From Symsagittifera roscoffensis (lineage: Eukaryota > Xenacoelomorpha > Acoela > Convolutidae): a stretch of 64,000 nt of DNA. The stretch spans positions 46,480,101-46,544,100 of the forward strand of contig NC_087063.1 of the NCBI RefSeq assembly GCF_963678635.1. Direction: 5' to 3'. Under the pieces are notes generated by a model that searched no databases, was not told the DNA's origin, and saw only the letters and a program-made list of their open reading frames with translations. Shown here in pieces: positions 11,586 to 25,023 of the stretch (positions within the stretch are counted from its first letter, which is position 1; the number at the start of each line of letters is the position of its first letter). Position numbers and translations under genes: made by a program.

Positions 11586-14500
11586 CCCAAGTCTTTAATG
11601 GCATAACGCTAACCACCGCTCCTGTGTCTAGAAGTTCTGTTACTCCGATTTTCTTCCCATTGGTGTCCAGCAGATGTGCAGAGACATCTGCTTCGTATCC
11701 TATGTGTACGCATCTTGCTCCATCATGGCGTCATGGCCTATTCTACGGACCTTAAGTTCTTCTTGACCCAAATAGATCCGCCCTATTTGATCACTATCTG
11801 TTGTGACGTAGGTCCTAGTATAGATACTGATCCCATCCACGTTCAACATCACCTGATATGGCCCATAGACTTCCACGTAGCGCCCGTGGAGTTTCTTTGT
11901 TCGAGGGCCACCCGTTGTTAACAACGCTCGCACAGCCCTTGACTCAGTTCGTGGCTCTACCTGTCTCAGATAATCTGCATACGTATCTAGATGCATCATG
12001 GTGAACTCTTAAGTTCACTTAGGTTCCTGATCAACTGATGTCCCGCCACAGAGATTTTTGACTGTATTCTGCTTCCTTGTGGCACCATGCCGAACGTCTG
12101 CCCGGAGATCACATTAAGTTTCATGCCCAAACTGCTGGGTGCTTTCGTTTCTTCGACCTCTGAGGCTTGAGTTTTCTCATTTTCTAGTTCGAGCTTCTCT
12201 TTTTGTTCAATCTCCTTTGTTAGCAGTTAGCAACTCCTGTTGGACTCTGTTTAAAGCATCTCTCGCGGCTGCCCTATAGTCGATCTTGAGATCATCTGCC
12301 GCAGTCACTAGTTCAGGTTCAAGCTTTTCTTCAGTCACTGCCTGCATCTTCTTAGTTGCCAGCTCTTGCGGTTTCTCCTTCCTGTGTGCCTCTGCTTCAC
12401 TCAACAGGCACGCCATGCTGGCTTTCACACCCGATAAAGCTTCATGACGCCTTGTATGCTTGATGTCTGCCACAGCATACCAAAAGTGTGTACAATCCGA
12501 TTTAAAATAACCCTCCAAGTTACAAAAGAAACACCTGGAGCCGAATTTCGCTATTACCGCCCTCATGAAGTCTTCATGATCGACTTCTGACGTATCCTCA
12601 TCCTCGAGGCTGAAGCCTATCGCTTTCATGCCCTGTTTGTAGGTTGGGCATACTGATACATGATGGTCTGTCGAACTGCAATTTGCACAGGAGCGTCTCT
12701 TGTCCATGTCGTCCCTTGGTTTGTAACAATTGATGCCCTGGTTAGCTGATACATTGTTAAAATTGCCAAAACTGTTTTTGTAATAGCCAGATCTCGATGG
12801 ATGCTTTAGTAGAAGATATTCCTTAGATTTGAGTCTCAATTCTTCTAGTGTAGGCGCATTAGTTGAAAGTGGTGTGTAATGCGTTGCCAACATTATTCGA
12901 AGCTCATCGTTCTTCACACCATCGATGAATTTTGAGGCTACTGCTAGGTTCATCCTGCTATTTGACTCATCTGGTTGACTACGCCTTCCAAGCATCTCCA
13001 GATCATCTAAAAACATGTCTATCGTTTCATCTTCACGTTGCCTCCGTTTCTCGAAGCGCATCATTGCTTGGTGTCCTTGTACCCCTGAGCCAAAACGATT
13101 CAACAAAATTTCAAAGATCTTGTCGCCTGTGTCCCGCTGGTATTGCTTTTTGGCCATCACGCAATTCAGGGCTGTCCCTTCTAGGTTGCTGGTGAGCGCA
13201 CTGCATTCTTGTCTTTCCGTCAATTCTTCTTCCTCAAAGTGCAGCTTCAAGACCTCTACCCAGGTATCTATACAGCCGTCAGATTCATCTTTATTGCATC
13301 TTGGTTTCTTAAATACCCTCCTGGACCTCTCGCTGCGTTTACTGGTTCTGGATAACCTCGTTAGGAAAGTTTCCAAGCACCTGTTCAGGGGTTCAAATGC
13401 TGTAGCCATTTACGTTGCATCTCGTGAATTTGGTATTAATTAAATTCAACTCAAGACATTCCGGGAAACTAAAAGTTGTTAAAATGGCGAGATAAAGTTC
13501 TCTCCCGAGACTTGAATCCGGACGGAGAGCTGTCTTGTCTCTTTCCGAAAGGCTGGTCGCGACGTTCCAAGACGCTTCCTGGTTCTTAAAATTCGCTATG
13601 TAACGATTGTAGCGGCACAATCATTACAACTTGGAATGGTCTTCTGTCAATACTTCCGATCACAATCTCAATTTTTGTTATACTCTCGTTCGACTTATCT
13701 GTCTTCACGACTGGGTTGTTGGGTTTTTTCGCAGTTTTCAGTTGTCGCGAAAAATAGAATTGGTACGTGTCTCTCACGCCCAAATCAAAAATTTAAAAAT
13801 TAACATGTCACACCGAATTGACCATTCCGAATCCATCAAACTGGACGACTAACACCGTTAGTGCGCTAAAACCACCAATTTTCTTTTTCAGCTGCTATAA
13901 TAAAAATTCGAATTCGAACTGCATTTTGATACATTCTGGTCGAATGTCACACTGGTTTGCCTCAATTTTTTTATCAATTGGAAAATTGGGAGGAACTATA
14001 GATTTTTGTTGGATCAACCTTGCTTAAGAGCTATGTTGAAAACTTTTCAATTGATGCAGTTTTGTGTTCATGTTTCTTTTCTGAGTTAAATTTCCATAAG
14101 CATTCTTTCGGTAGATTTAAGAAAAAAGAAAAACCAGAACTAAGTTTAATTTGAACCTATTATCCCCTGTGGCATAGCTGGATGAACTTCCCCTACCTCT
14201 CGTGGATCTATATGTTCTTCTTCTGTTGGCTTGTTCATTGAAGTTCACTCTCGGCCTCTGTTGGGTTCTCCTGAGGTTGCTTGCCTAATCTTCGATTCAC
14301 TCCTGTTTCCTACGAGCCCCTCCAACCTATCCATGATGAACTGATTGTGCCTATCCATCATTGCGTCTATTCTCGTGTCAAGAGTTCCAAGAGTCTGCTC
14401 CTGCTGACTTCTTAACTTCTCCATGTCGTCTCTCAATCGTATCTCTTTTTGCTCAGCTGCCCTCGTCATTCGCGAAAAGTTTTTGGGCAAGTGTTCATCT

Positions 14501-15071
14501 GTCCTCTCCTTAAAGCGCTTCTCACTTTGTCTGTTGCGGTTGATCTCTTCCCGCAGGCTTTCTCTCTCAATGTGGATGCCCTCTCCAGTCCACTCATTCT
14601 TAGGGACATCTGTTCGTTCTATTCTCCTATACTGTCCACTTTGCTAGTCAGAGCCTCTTCGATTGATGCCCTTTCGTCGACTAATGGCGTCACTAGTGGT
14701 GGTGTCACCCTATTGGTTCCAGGCAGTTTGGTGCTAGTTGATACCCGAGTCTTACCTCTCTGTCTCGATGTTTTTCATAATCCGCTTCTGGTTCCATTGT
14801 TGGGTTACTTAGTCCTGTGTTCCTGCTATCTCCAGGTTGCACTTCTGAATTTGTAAAGGTCACAAACTCTCTTGACTGCTGTGATGCATCTTTGGTCTTG
14901 TTTATTGTCCTGACCACACCAAATCGGTCCGAAGATCTAGTTTCCTTGTTGGTGGGTGCACCATTTTTATGAGTCGAGCTGTTGAGACTTGGTTGAGATA
15001 CGAAGTCATCTTGTTCGTCATCGTCCTCCTCCTCTTCCTGGGTTTCTGCTTCATCACCTGTGCCATTCTTT
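11586..15071 (-). repeat. Tandem unit 3 (long type, 3,486 bp)
   Basis: Same layout as the preceding long unit: coiled-coil segment, leader, type A gag starting near 13,409, zinc knuckles and protease start. Near-identical to its neighbours by eye. Confidence 0.85.
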
Positions 15072-18000
15072 CCCAAGTCTTTAATGGCATAACGCTAACC
15101 ACCGCTCCTGTGTCTAGAAGTTCTGTTACTCCGATTTTCTTCCCATTGGTGTCCAGCAGATGTGCAGAGACATCTGCTTCGTATCCTATGTGTACGCATC
15201 TTGCTCCATCATGGCGTCATGGCCTATTCTACGGACCTTAAGTTCTTCTTGACCCAAATAGATCCGCCCTATTTGATCACTATCTGTTGTGACGTAGGTC
15301 CTAGTATAGATACTGATCCCATCCACGTTCAACATCACCTGATATGGCCCATAGACTTCCACGTAGCGCCCGTGGAGTTTCTTTGTTCGAGGGACACCCG
15401 TTGTTAACAACGCTCGCACAGCCCTTGACTCAGTTCGTGGCTCTACCTGTCTCAGATAATCTGCATACGTATCTAGATGCATCATGGTGAACTCTTAAGT
15501 TCACTTAGGTTCCTGATCAACTGATGTCCCGCCACAGAGATTAGTGACTGTATTCTGCTTCCTTGTGGCACCATGCCGAACGTCTGCCCGGAGATCACAT
15601 TAAATTTCTTGCCCAAACTGCTGGGTGCTTTCGTTTCTTCGACCTCTGAGGCTTGAGTTTTCTCATTTTCTAGTTCGAGCTTCTCTTTTTGTTCAATCTC
15701 CTTTGTTAGCAACTCCTGTTGGACTCTGTTTAAAGCATCTCTCGCGGCTGCCCTATAGTCGATCTTGAAATCATCTGCCGCAGTCACTAGTTCAGGTTCA
15801 CGCGTTTCTTCAGTCACTGCCTGCATCTTCTTAGTTGCCAGCTCTTGCGGTTTCTCCTTCCTGTGTGCCTCTGCTTCACTCAACAGGCGCGCCATGCTGG
15901 CTTTCACACCCGATAAAGCTTCCTGATGCCTTGTATGCTTGATGTCTGCCACAGCATACCAAAAGTGTGGACAATCCGATTTAAAATAACCCTCCAAGTT
16001 ACAAAAGAAACACCTGGAGCTGAATTTCGCTATTACCGCCCTCATGAAATCTTCATGATCGACTTCTGACGCATCCTCATCCTCGAGGCTGAAGCTTATC
16101 GCTTTCATGCCCTGTTTGTAGGTTGGGCATGCTGATACATGATGGTCCGTCGAACTGCAATTTGCACAAGAGCGTCTCTTGTCCATGTCGTCCCTTGGTT
16201 TGTACCAATTGATGCCCTTAGCTGATACATTGTTAAAAGTGCCAAAACTGTTTTTGTAATAGCCAGATCTCGATGGATGCTTTAGTAGAAGATATTCCTT
16301 AGATTTGAGTCTCAATTCTTCTAGTGTAGGCGCTTTAGTTGAAAGTGGTGTGTAATGCGTTGCCAACATTATTCGAAGCTCATCGTTCTTCACACCATCG
16401 ATGAATTTTGAGGCTACTGCTTGGGTTATCCTGCTATTTGACTCATCTGGTTGACTACGCCTTCCAAGCATCTCTAGATCATCTAAAAACATGTCTATCG
16501 TTTCATCTTCACGTTGCCTCCGTTTCTCGAAGCGCATCATTGCTTGGTGTCCTTGTACCCCTGAGCCAAAACGATTCAACAACATTTCGAAGATCTTGTC
16601 GCCTGTGTCCCGCTGGTATTGCTTTTTGGCCATCACGCAATTCAGGGCTGTCCCTTCTAGGTTGCTGGTGAGCGCACTGCATTCTTGTCTTTCCGTCAAT
16701 TCTTCTTCCTCAAAGTGCAGCTTCAAGTACTCTACCCAGGTATCTATACAGCCGTCAGATTCATCTTTATTGCATCTTGGTTTCTTAAATACCCTCCTGG
16801 ACCTCTCGCTGCGTTTACTGGTTCTGGATAACCTCGTTAGGAAAGTTTCCAAGCACCTGTTCAGGGATTCAAATGCTGTAGCCATTTACGTTGCATCTCG
16901 TGAATTTGGTATTAATTAAATTCAACTCTAGACATTCCGGGAAACTAAAAGTTTTTAAAATGGCGAGATAAAGTTCTCTCCCGAGACTTGTATCCGGACG
17001 GAGAGCTGTCTTGTCTCTTTCCGAAAGGCTGGTCGCGACGTTCCAAGACGCTTCCTGGTTCTCAAAATTCGCTTTGTAACGATTGTAGCGGCACAATCGT
17101 TACAACTTGGAATGGTCTTCTGTCAATACTTCCGATCACAATCTCAATTTTTGTTATACTCTCGTTTGACTTATCTGTCTTCACGACTGGGTTGTTGGGT
17201 TTTTTCGCAGTTTTCAGTTGTCGCGAAAAATAGAATTGGTACGTGTCTCTCACGCCCAAATCAAAAATTTAAAAATTAACATGTCACACCGAATTGGCCA
17301 TTCCGAATTCATCAAACTGGACGACTAACACCGTTAGTGCGCTAAAACCACCAATTTTCTCCTTCAGCTGCTATAATAAAAATTCGAATTCGAACTGCAT
17401 TTTGATACATTCTGGTCGAATGTCACACTGGTTTGCCTCAATTTTTTTATCAATTGGAAAATTGGGAGGAACTATAGATTTTTGTTGGATCAAGCTTGCT
17501 TAAGAGCTATGTTGAAAACTTTTCAATTGATGCAGTTTTGTGTTCATGTTTCTTTTCTGAGTTAAATTTCCATAAGCATTCTTTCGGTAGATTTAAGAAA
17601 AAAGAAAAATCAGAACTAAGTTTAATTTGAACCTATTATCTCCTGTGGCATAGCTGGATGAACTTCCGCTACCTCTCGTGGATCTATATGTTCTTCTTCT
17701 GTTGGCTTGTTCATTGAAGTTCACTCTCGGCCTCTGTTGGGTTCTCCTGAGGTTGCTTGCCTACTCTTCGATTCACTCCTGTTTCCTACGAGCCCCTCCA
17801 ACCTATCCATGATGAACTGATTGTGCCTATCCATCATTGCGTCTATTCTCGTGTCAAGAGTTCCAAGAGTCTGCTCCTGCTGACTTCTTAACTTCTCCAT
17901 GTCGTCTCTCAATCGTATCTCTTTTTGCTCAGCTGCCCTCGTCATTCGCGACAAGTTTTTGGCCAAGTGTTCATCTGTCCTCTCCTTAAAGCGCTTCTCA

Positions 18001-18560
18001 CTTCTTCTGACCTCTTGTCTGTTGCGGTTGATCTCTTCCCGCAGGCTTTCTCTCTCAATGTGGATGCCCTCTCCAGTCCACTCATTCTTAGGGACATCTG
18101 TTCGTTCTGTTCTCCTATACTGTCCACTATGCTAGTCAAGGCCTCTTCGATTGATGCCCTTTCGTCCACTAATGGCGTCACTAGTGGTGGTGTCACCCTA
18201 TTGGTTCCAGGCAGTTTGGTGCTAGTTGATACCCGAGTCTTACCTCTCTGTCTCGTTGTTTTTTCATAATCCGCTTCTGGTTCCATTGTTGGGTTACTTA
18301 GTCCTGTGTTCCTGCTATCTCCAGGTTGCACTTCTGAATTTGTAAAGGTCACAAACTCTCTTGACTGCTGTGATGCCTCTTTGGTCTTGTTTATTGTCCT
18401 GACCACACCAAATCGGTCCGAAGATCTAGTTTCCTTGTTGGTGGGTGCACCATTTTTATCAGTCGAGCTGTTGAGACTTGGTTGAGATACGAAGTCATCT
18501 TGTTCGTCATCGTCCTCCTCCTCTTCCTGGGTTTCTGCTTCATCACCTGTGCCCTTCTTT
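15072..18560 (-). repeat. Tandem unit 4 (long type, 3,489 bp)
   Basis: Long unit whose type A gag (start near 16,885) is the best-preserved copy in the array. It runs through the capsid-like part, CANCSSTDHHVSAC, CFFCNLEGYFKSDC and the helical tail in one stretch of 467 residues. Gag packages the RNA and forms the particle in intact relatives. Confidence 0.85.
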
Positions 18561-20715
18561 CCCCAGTCTTTAATGGCATCACGCTAACCACCGCTCCTGT
18601 GTCTAGAAGTTCTGTTACTCCGATTTTCTTTCCATTGGTGTCCAGCAGATGTGCAGAGACATCTGCTTCATATCCTATGTGTACGCATCTTGCTCCATCA
18701 TGGCGTCATGGCCTATTCTACGGACCTTAAGTTCTTCTTGACCCAAATAGATCCGCCCTATTTGATCACTATCTGTTGTGACGTAGGTCCTAGTATAGAT
18801 ACTGATCCCATCCACGTTCAACCTCACCTGATATGGCCCATAGACTTCCACGTAGCGCCCGTGGAATTTCTTTGTTCGAGGGCCACCCGTTGTTAACAAC
18901 GCTCGCACAGCCCTTGACTCAGTTCGTGGCTCTACCTGTCTCAGATAATCTGCATATGTATCTAGATGCATCATGGTGAACTCTAAAGTTCACTTAGGTT
19001 CCTGATCAATTGATGTCCCGCCACAGAGATTATTGACTGTATTCTGCTTCCTTGTGGCACCATGCCGAACGTCTGCCCGGAGATCACATTAAATTTCTTG
19101 CCCAAACTGCTGGGTGCTTTCGTTTCTTCGACCTCTGAGGCTTGAGTTTTCTCATTTTCTAGTTCGAGCTTCTCTTTTTGTTCAATCTCCTTTGTTAGCA
19201 ACTCCTGTTGGACTCTGTTTAAAGCATCTCTCGCGGCTGCCCTATAGTCGATCTTGAAATCATCTGCCGCAGTCACTAGTTCAGGTTCACGCGTTTCTTC
19301 AGTCACTGCCTGCATCTTCTTAGTTGCCAGCTCTTGCGGTTTCTCCTTCCTGTGTGCCTCTGCTTCAATCAACAGGCGCGCCATGCTGGCTTTCACACCC
19401 GATAAAGCTTCCTGATGCCTTGTATGATTGATGTCTGCCACAGCATACCAAAAGTGTGGACAATCCGATTTAAAATAACCCTCCAAGTTACAAAAGAAAC
19501 ACCTGGGGCCGAATTTCGCAATTACCGCAAAGTCTTCATGATTGACTTCTGACGCATCCTCATCCTCGAGGCCGAAAACCATCGCTTTCATACCCTGTTT
19601 GCAGGTTGGGCATGCTGATACATGATGGATTTTCCTCCTGTACGAGTCGCTGGGATGATTTCTTCCTTGATCCGCATGACTCCAATTTGTGGAATCACAT
19701 CTCCCAGTCGCATTTGCGTTCTGCATCGGACTCTTGTTTGAGGTCGGTCCGTTGTCATTTGAACCTCCTCTGATATTTGGCCCCTCGGCCTATTATCCCC
19801 TGTGGTATAGCTGGATGAACTTCCCCTACCTCTCGTGGATCCATGTTCTTCTTCTGTTGGCTTGTTCATTGAAGTTCACTCTCGGCCTCTGTTGGGTTCT
19901 CCTGAGGTTGCTTGCCTACTCTTCGATTCACTCCTGTTTCCTACGAGCCCCTCCAACCTATCCATGATGAACTGATTGTGCCTATCCATCATTGCGTCTA
20001 TTCTCGTGTCAAGAGTTCCAAGAGTCTGCTCCTGCTGACTTCTTAACTTCTCCATGTCGTCTCTCAATCGTATCTCTTTTTGCTCAGCTGCCCTCGTCAT
20101 TCGCGACAAGTTTTTGGCCAAGTGTTCATCTGTCCTCTCCTTAAAGCGCTTCTCACTTCTGCTGACCTCTTGTCAGTTGCGGTTGATCTCTTCCCGCAGG
20201 CTTTCTCTCTCAATGTGGATGCCCTCTCCAGTCCACTCATTCTTAGGGACATCTGTTCGTTCTGTTCTCCTATACTGTCCACTATGTTAGTCAAGGCCTC
20301 TTCGATTGATGCCCCTTCGTCCACTAATGGCGTCACTAGTGGTGGTGTCACCCTATTGGTTCCAGGCAGTTTGGTGCTAGTTGATACCCGAGTCTTACCT
20401 CTCTGTCTCGTTGTTTTTTCATAATCCGCTTCTGGTTCCATTGTTGGGTTACTTAGTCCTGTGTTCCTGCTATCTCCAGGTTGCACTTCTGAATTTGTAA
20501 AGGTCACAAACTCTCTTGACTGCTGTGATGCATCTTTGGTCTTGTTTATTGTCCTGACCACACCAAATCGGTCCGAAGATCTAGTTTCCTTGTTGGTGGG
20601 TGCACCATTTTTATGAGTCGAGCTGTTGAGACTTGGTTGAGATACGAAGTCATCTTGTTCGTCATCGTCCTCCTCCTCTTCCTGGGTTTCTGCTTCATCA
20701 CCTGTGCCATTCTTT
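18561..20715 (-). repeat. Tandem unit 5 (short type, 2,155 bp)
   Basis: Short unit like unit 1. The leader and type A gag start are absent; the coiled-coil segment instead joins the RG-rich linker and type B zinc-knuckle part at about 18,983-19,869. Confidence 0.85.
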
Positions 20716-22869
20716 CCCAAGTCTTTAATGGCATAACGCTAACCACCGCTCCTGTGTCTAGAAGTTCTGTTACTCCGATTTTCTTCCCATTGGTGTCCAG
20801 CAGATGTGCAGAGACATCTGCTTCGTATCCTATGTGTACGCATCTTGCTCCATCATGGCGTCATGGCCTATTCTACGGACCTTAAGTTCTTCTTGACCCA
20901 AATAGATCCGCCCTATTTGATCACTATCTGTTGTGACGTAGGTCCTAGTATAGATACTGATCCCATCCACGTTCAACATCACCTGATATGGCCCATAGAC
21001 TTCCACGTAGCGCCCGTGGAGTTTCTTTGTTCGAGGGACACCCGTTGTTAACAACGCTCGCACAGCCCTTGACTCAGTTCGTGGCTCTACCTGTCTCAGA
21101 TAATCTGCATACGTATCTAGATGCATCATGGTGAACTCTTAAGTTCACTTAGGTTCCTGATCAACTGATGTCCCGCCACAGAGATTATTGACTGTATTCT
21201 GCTTCCTTGTGGCACCATGCCGAACGTCTGCCCGGAGATCACATTAAATTTCTTGCCCAAACTGCTGGGTGCTTTCGTTTCTTCGACCTCTGAGGCTTGA
21301 GTTTTCTCATTTTCTAGTTCGAGCTTCTCTTTTTGTTCAATCTCTTTGTTAGCAACTCCTGTTGGACTCTGTTTAAAGCATCTCTCGCGGCTGCCCTATA
21401 GTCGATCTTGAAATCATCTGCCGCAGTCACTAGTTCAGGTTCACGCGTTTCTTCAGTCACTGCCTGCATCTTCTTAGTTGCCAGCTCTTGCGGTTTCTCC
21501 TTCCTGTGTGCCTCTGCTTCACTCAACAGGCGCGCCATGCTGGCTTTCACACCCGATAAAGCTTCCTGATGCCTTGTATGATTGATGTCTGCCACAGCAT
21601 ACCAAAAGTGTGGACAATCCGATTTAAAATAACCCTCCAAGTTACAAAAGAAACACCTGGGGCCGAATTTCGCAATTACCGCAAAGTCTTCATGATTGAC
21701 TTCTGACGCATCCTCATCCTCGAGGCCGAAAACCATCGCTTTCATACCCTGTTTGCAGGTTGGGCATGCTGATACATGATGGATTTTCCTCCTGTACGAG
21801 TCGCTGGGATGATTTCTTCCTTGATCCGCATGACTCCAATTTGTGGAATCACATCTCCCAGTCGCATTTGCGTTCTGCATCGGACTCTTGTTTGAGGTCG
21901 GTCCGTTGTCATTTGAACCTCCTCTGATATTTGGCCCCTCGGCCTATTATCCCCTGTGGTATAGCTGGATGAACTTCCCCTACCTCTCGTGGATCCATGT
22001 TCTTCTTCTGTTGGCTTGTTCATTGAAGTTCACTCTCGGCCTCTGTTGGGTTCTCCTGAGGTTGCTTGCCTACTCTTCGATTCACTCCTGTTTCCTACGA
22101 GCCCCTCCAACCTATCCATGATGAACTGATTGTGCCTATCCATCATTGCGTCTATTCTCGTGTCAAGAGTTCCAAGAGTCTGCTCCTGCTGACTTCTTAA
22201 CTTCTCCATGTCGTCTCTCAATCGTATCTCTTTTTGCTCAGCTGCCCTCGTCATTCGCGACAAGTTTTTGGCCAAGTGTTCATCTGTCCTCTCCTTAAAG
22301 CGCTTCTCACTTCTGCTGACCTCTTGTCTGTTGCGGTTGATCTCTTCCCGCAGGCTTTCTCTCTCAATGTGGATGCCCTCTCCAGTCCACTCATTCTTAG
22401 GGACATCTGTTCGTTCTGTTCTCCTATACTGTCCACTATGCTAGTCAAGGCCTCTTCGATTGATGCCCTTTCGTCCACTAATGGCGTCACTAGTGGTGGT
22501 GTCACCCTATTGGTTCCAGGCAGTTTGGTGCTAGTTGATACCCGAGTCTTGCCTCTCTGTCTCGTTGTTTTTTCATAATCCGCTTCTGGTTCCATTGTTG
22601 GGTTACTTAGTCCTGTGTTCCTGCTATCTCCAGGTTGCACTTCTGAATTTGTAAAGGTCACAAACTCTCTTGACTGCTGTGATGCATCTTTGGTCTTGTT
22701 TATTGTCCTGACCACACCAAATCGGTCCGAAGATCTAGTTTCCTTGTTGGTGGGTGCACCATTTTTATCAGTCGAGCTGTTGAGACTTGGTTGAGATACG
22801 AAGTCATCTTGTTCGTCATCGTCCTCCTCCTCTTCCTGGGTTTCTGCTTCATCACCTGTGCCATTCTTT
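20716..22869 (-). repeat. Tandem unit 6 (short type, 2,154 bp)
   Basis: Short unit, same layout as unit 5 and almost identical to it over its whole length by eye, consistent with a very recent tandem duplication. Confidence 0.85.
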
Positions 22870-25023
22870 CCGAAGTCTTTAATGGCATAACGCTAACCAC
22901 CGCTCCTGTGTCTAGAAGTTCTGTTACTCCGATTTTCTTCCCATTGGGGTCCAGCAGATGTGCAGAGACATCTGCTTCGTATCCTATGTGTACGCATCTT
23001 GCTCCATCATGGCGTCATGGCCTATTCTACGGACCTTAAGTTCTTCTTGACCCAAATAGATCCGCCCTATTTGATCACTATCTGTTGTGACGTAGGTCCT
23101 AGTATAGATACTGATCCCATCCACGTTCAACATCACCTGATATGGCCCATAGACTTCCACGTAGCGCCCGTGGAGTTTCTTTGTTCGAGGGACACCCGTT
23201 GTTAACAACGCTCGCACAGCCCTTGACTCAGTTCGTGGCTCTACCTGTCTCAGATAATCTGCATACGTATCTAGATGCATCATGGTGAACTCTTAAGTTC
23301 ACTTAGGTTCCTGATCAATTGATGTCCCGCCACAGAGATTATTGACTGTATTCTGCTTCCTTGTGGCACCATGCCGAACGTCTGCCCGGAGATCACATTA
23401 AATTTCTTGCCCAAACTGCTGGGTGCTTTCGTTTCTTCGACCTCTGAGGCTTGAGTTTTCTCATTTTCTAGTTCGAGCTTCTCTTTTTGTTCAATCTCCT
23501 TTGTTAGCAACTCCTGTTGGACTCTGTTTAAAGCATCTCTTGCGGCTGCCCTATAGTCGATCTTGAAATCATCTGCCGCAGTCACTAGTTCAGGTTCACG
23601 CGTTTCTTCAGTCACTGCCTGCATCTTCTTAGTTGCCAGCTCTTGCGGTTTCTCCTTCCTGTGTGCCTCTGCTTCACTCAACAGGCGCGCCATGCTGGCT
23701 TTCACACCCGATAAAGCTTCCTGATGCCTTGTATGCTTGATGTCTGCCACAGCATACCAAAAGTGTGGACAATCCGATTTAAAATAACCCTCCAAGTTAC
23801 AAAAGAAACACCTGGGGCCGAATTTCGCAATTACCGCAAAGTCTTCATGATTGACTTCTGACGCATCCTCATCCTCGAGGCCGAAACCCATCGCTTTCAT
23901 ACCCTGTTTGCAGGTTGGGCATGCTGATACATGATGGATTTTCCTCCTGTACGAGTCGCTGGGATGATTTCTTCCTTGATCCGCATGACTCCAATTTGTG
24001 GAATCACATCTCCCAGTCGCATTTGCGTTCTGCATCGGACTCTTGTTTGAGGTCGGTCCGTTGTCATTTGAACCTCCTCTGATATTTGGCCCCTCGGCCT
24101 ATTATCCCCTGTGGTATAGCTGGATGAACTTCCCCTACCTCTCGTGGATCCATGTTCTTCTTCTGTTGGCTTGTTCATTGAAGTTCACTCTCGGCCTCTG
24201 TTGGGTTCTCCTGAGGTTGCTTGCCTACTCCTCGATTCACTCCTGTTTCCTACGAGCCCCTCCAACCTATCCATGATGAACTGAGTGCGCCTCTCCATCA
24301 TTGCGTCTATTCTCGTGTCAAGAGTTCCAAGAGTCTGCTCCTGCTGACTTCTTAACTTCTCCATGTCGTCTCTCAATCGTATGTCTTTTTGCTCAGCTGC
24401 CCTCGTCATTCGCGACAAGTTTTTGGCCAAGTGTTCATCTGTCCTCTCCTTAAAGCGCTTCTCACTTCTGCTGACTTCTTGTCTGTTGCGGTTGATCTCT
24501 TCCCGCAGGCTTTCTCTCTCAATGTGGATGCCCTCTCCAGTCCACTCATTCTTAGGGACATCTGTTCGTTCTGTTCTCCTATACTGTCCACTATGCTAGT
24601 CAAGGCCTCTTCGATTGATGCCCTTTCGTCCACTAATGGCGTCACTAGTGGTGGTGTCACCCTATTGGTTACAGGCAGTTTGGCGCTAGTTGATACCCGA
24701 GTCTTACCTCTCTGTCTCGATGTTTTTCATAATCCGCTTCTGGTTCCATTGTTGGGTTACTTAGTCCTGTGTTCCTGCTATCTCCAGGTTGCACTTCTGA
24801 ATTTGTAAAGGTCACAAACTCTCTTGACTGCTGTGATGCATCTTTGGTCTTGTTTATTGTCCTGACCACACCAAATCGGTCCGAAGATCTAGTTTCCTTG
24901 CTGGTGGGTGCACCATTTTTATGAGTCGAGCTGTTGACACTTGGTTGAGATACGAAGTCATCTTGTTCGTCATCGTCCTCCTCCTCTTCCTGGGTTTCTG
25001 CTTTATCACCTGTGCCCTTCTTT
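22870..25023 (-). repeat. Tandem unit 7 (short type, 2,154 bp)
   Basis: Third consecutive short unit with the same junctions. Its coiled-coil part carries a few variants also seen in unit 1 (MMERR in place of MMDRH), hinting at exchange between units. Confidence 0.85.
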
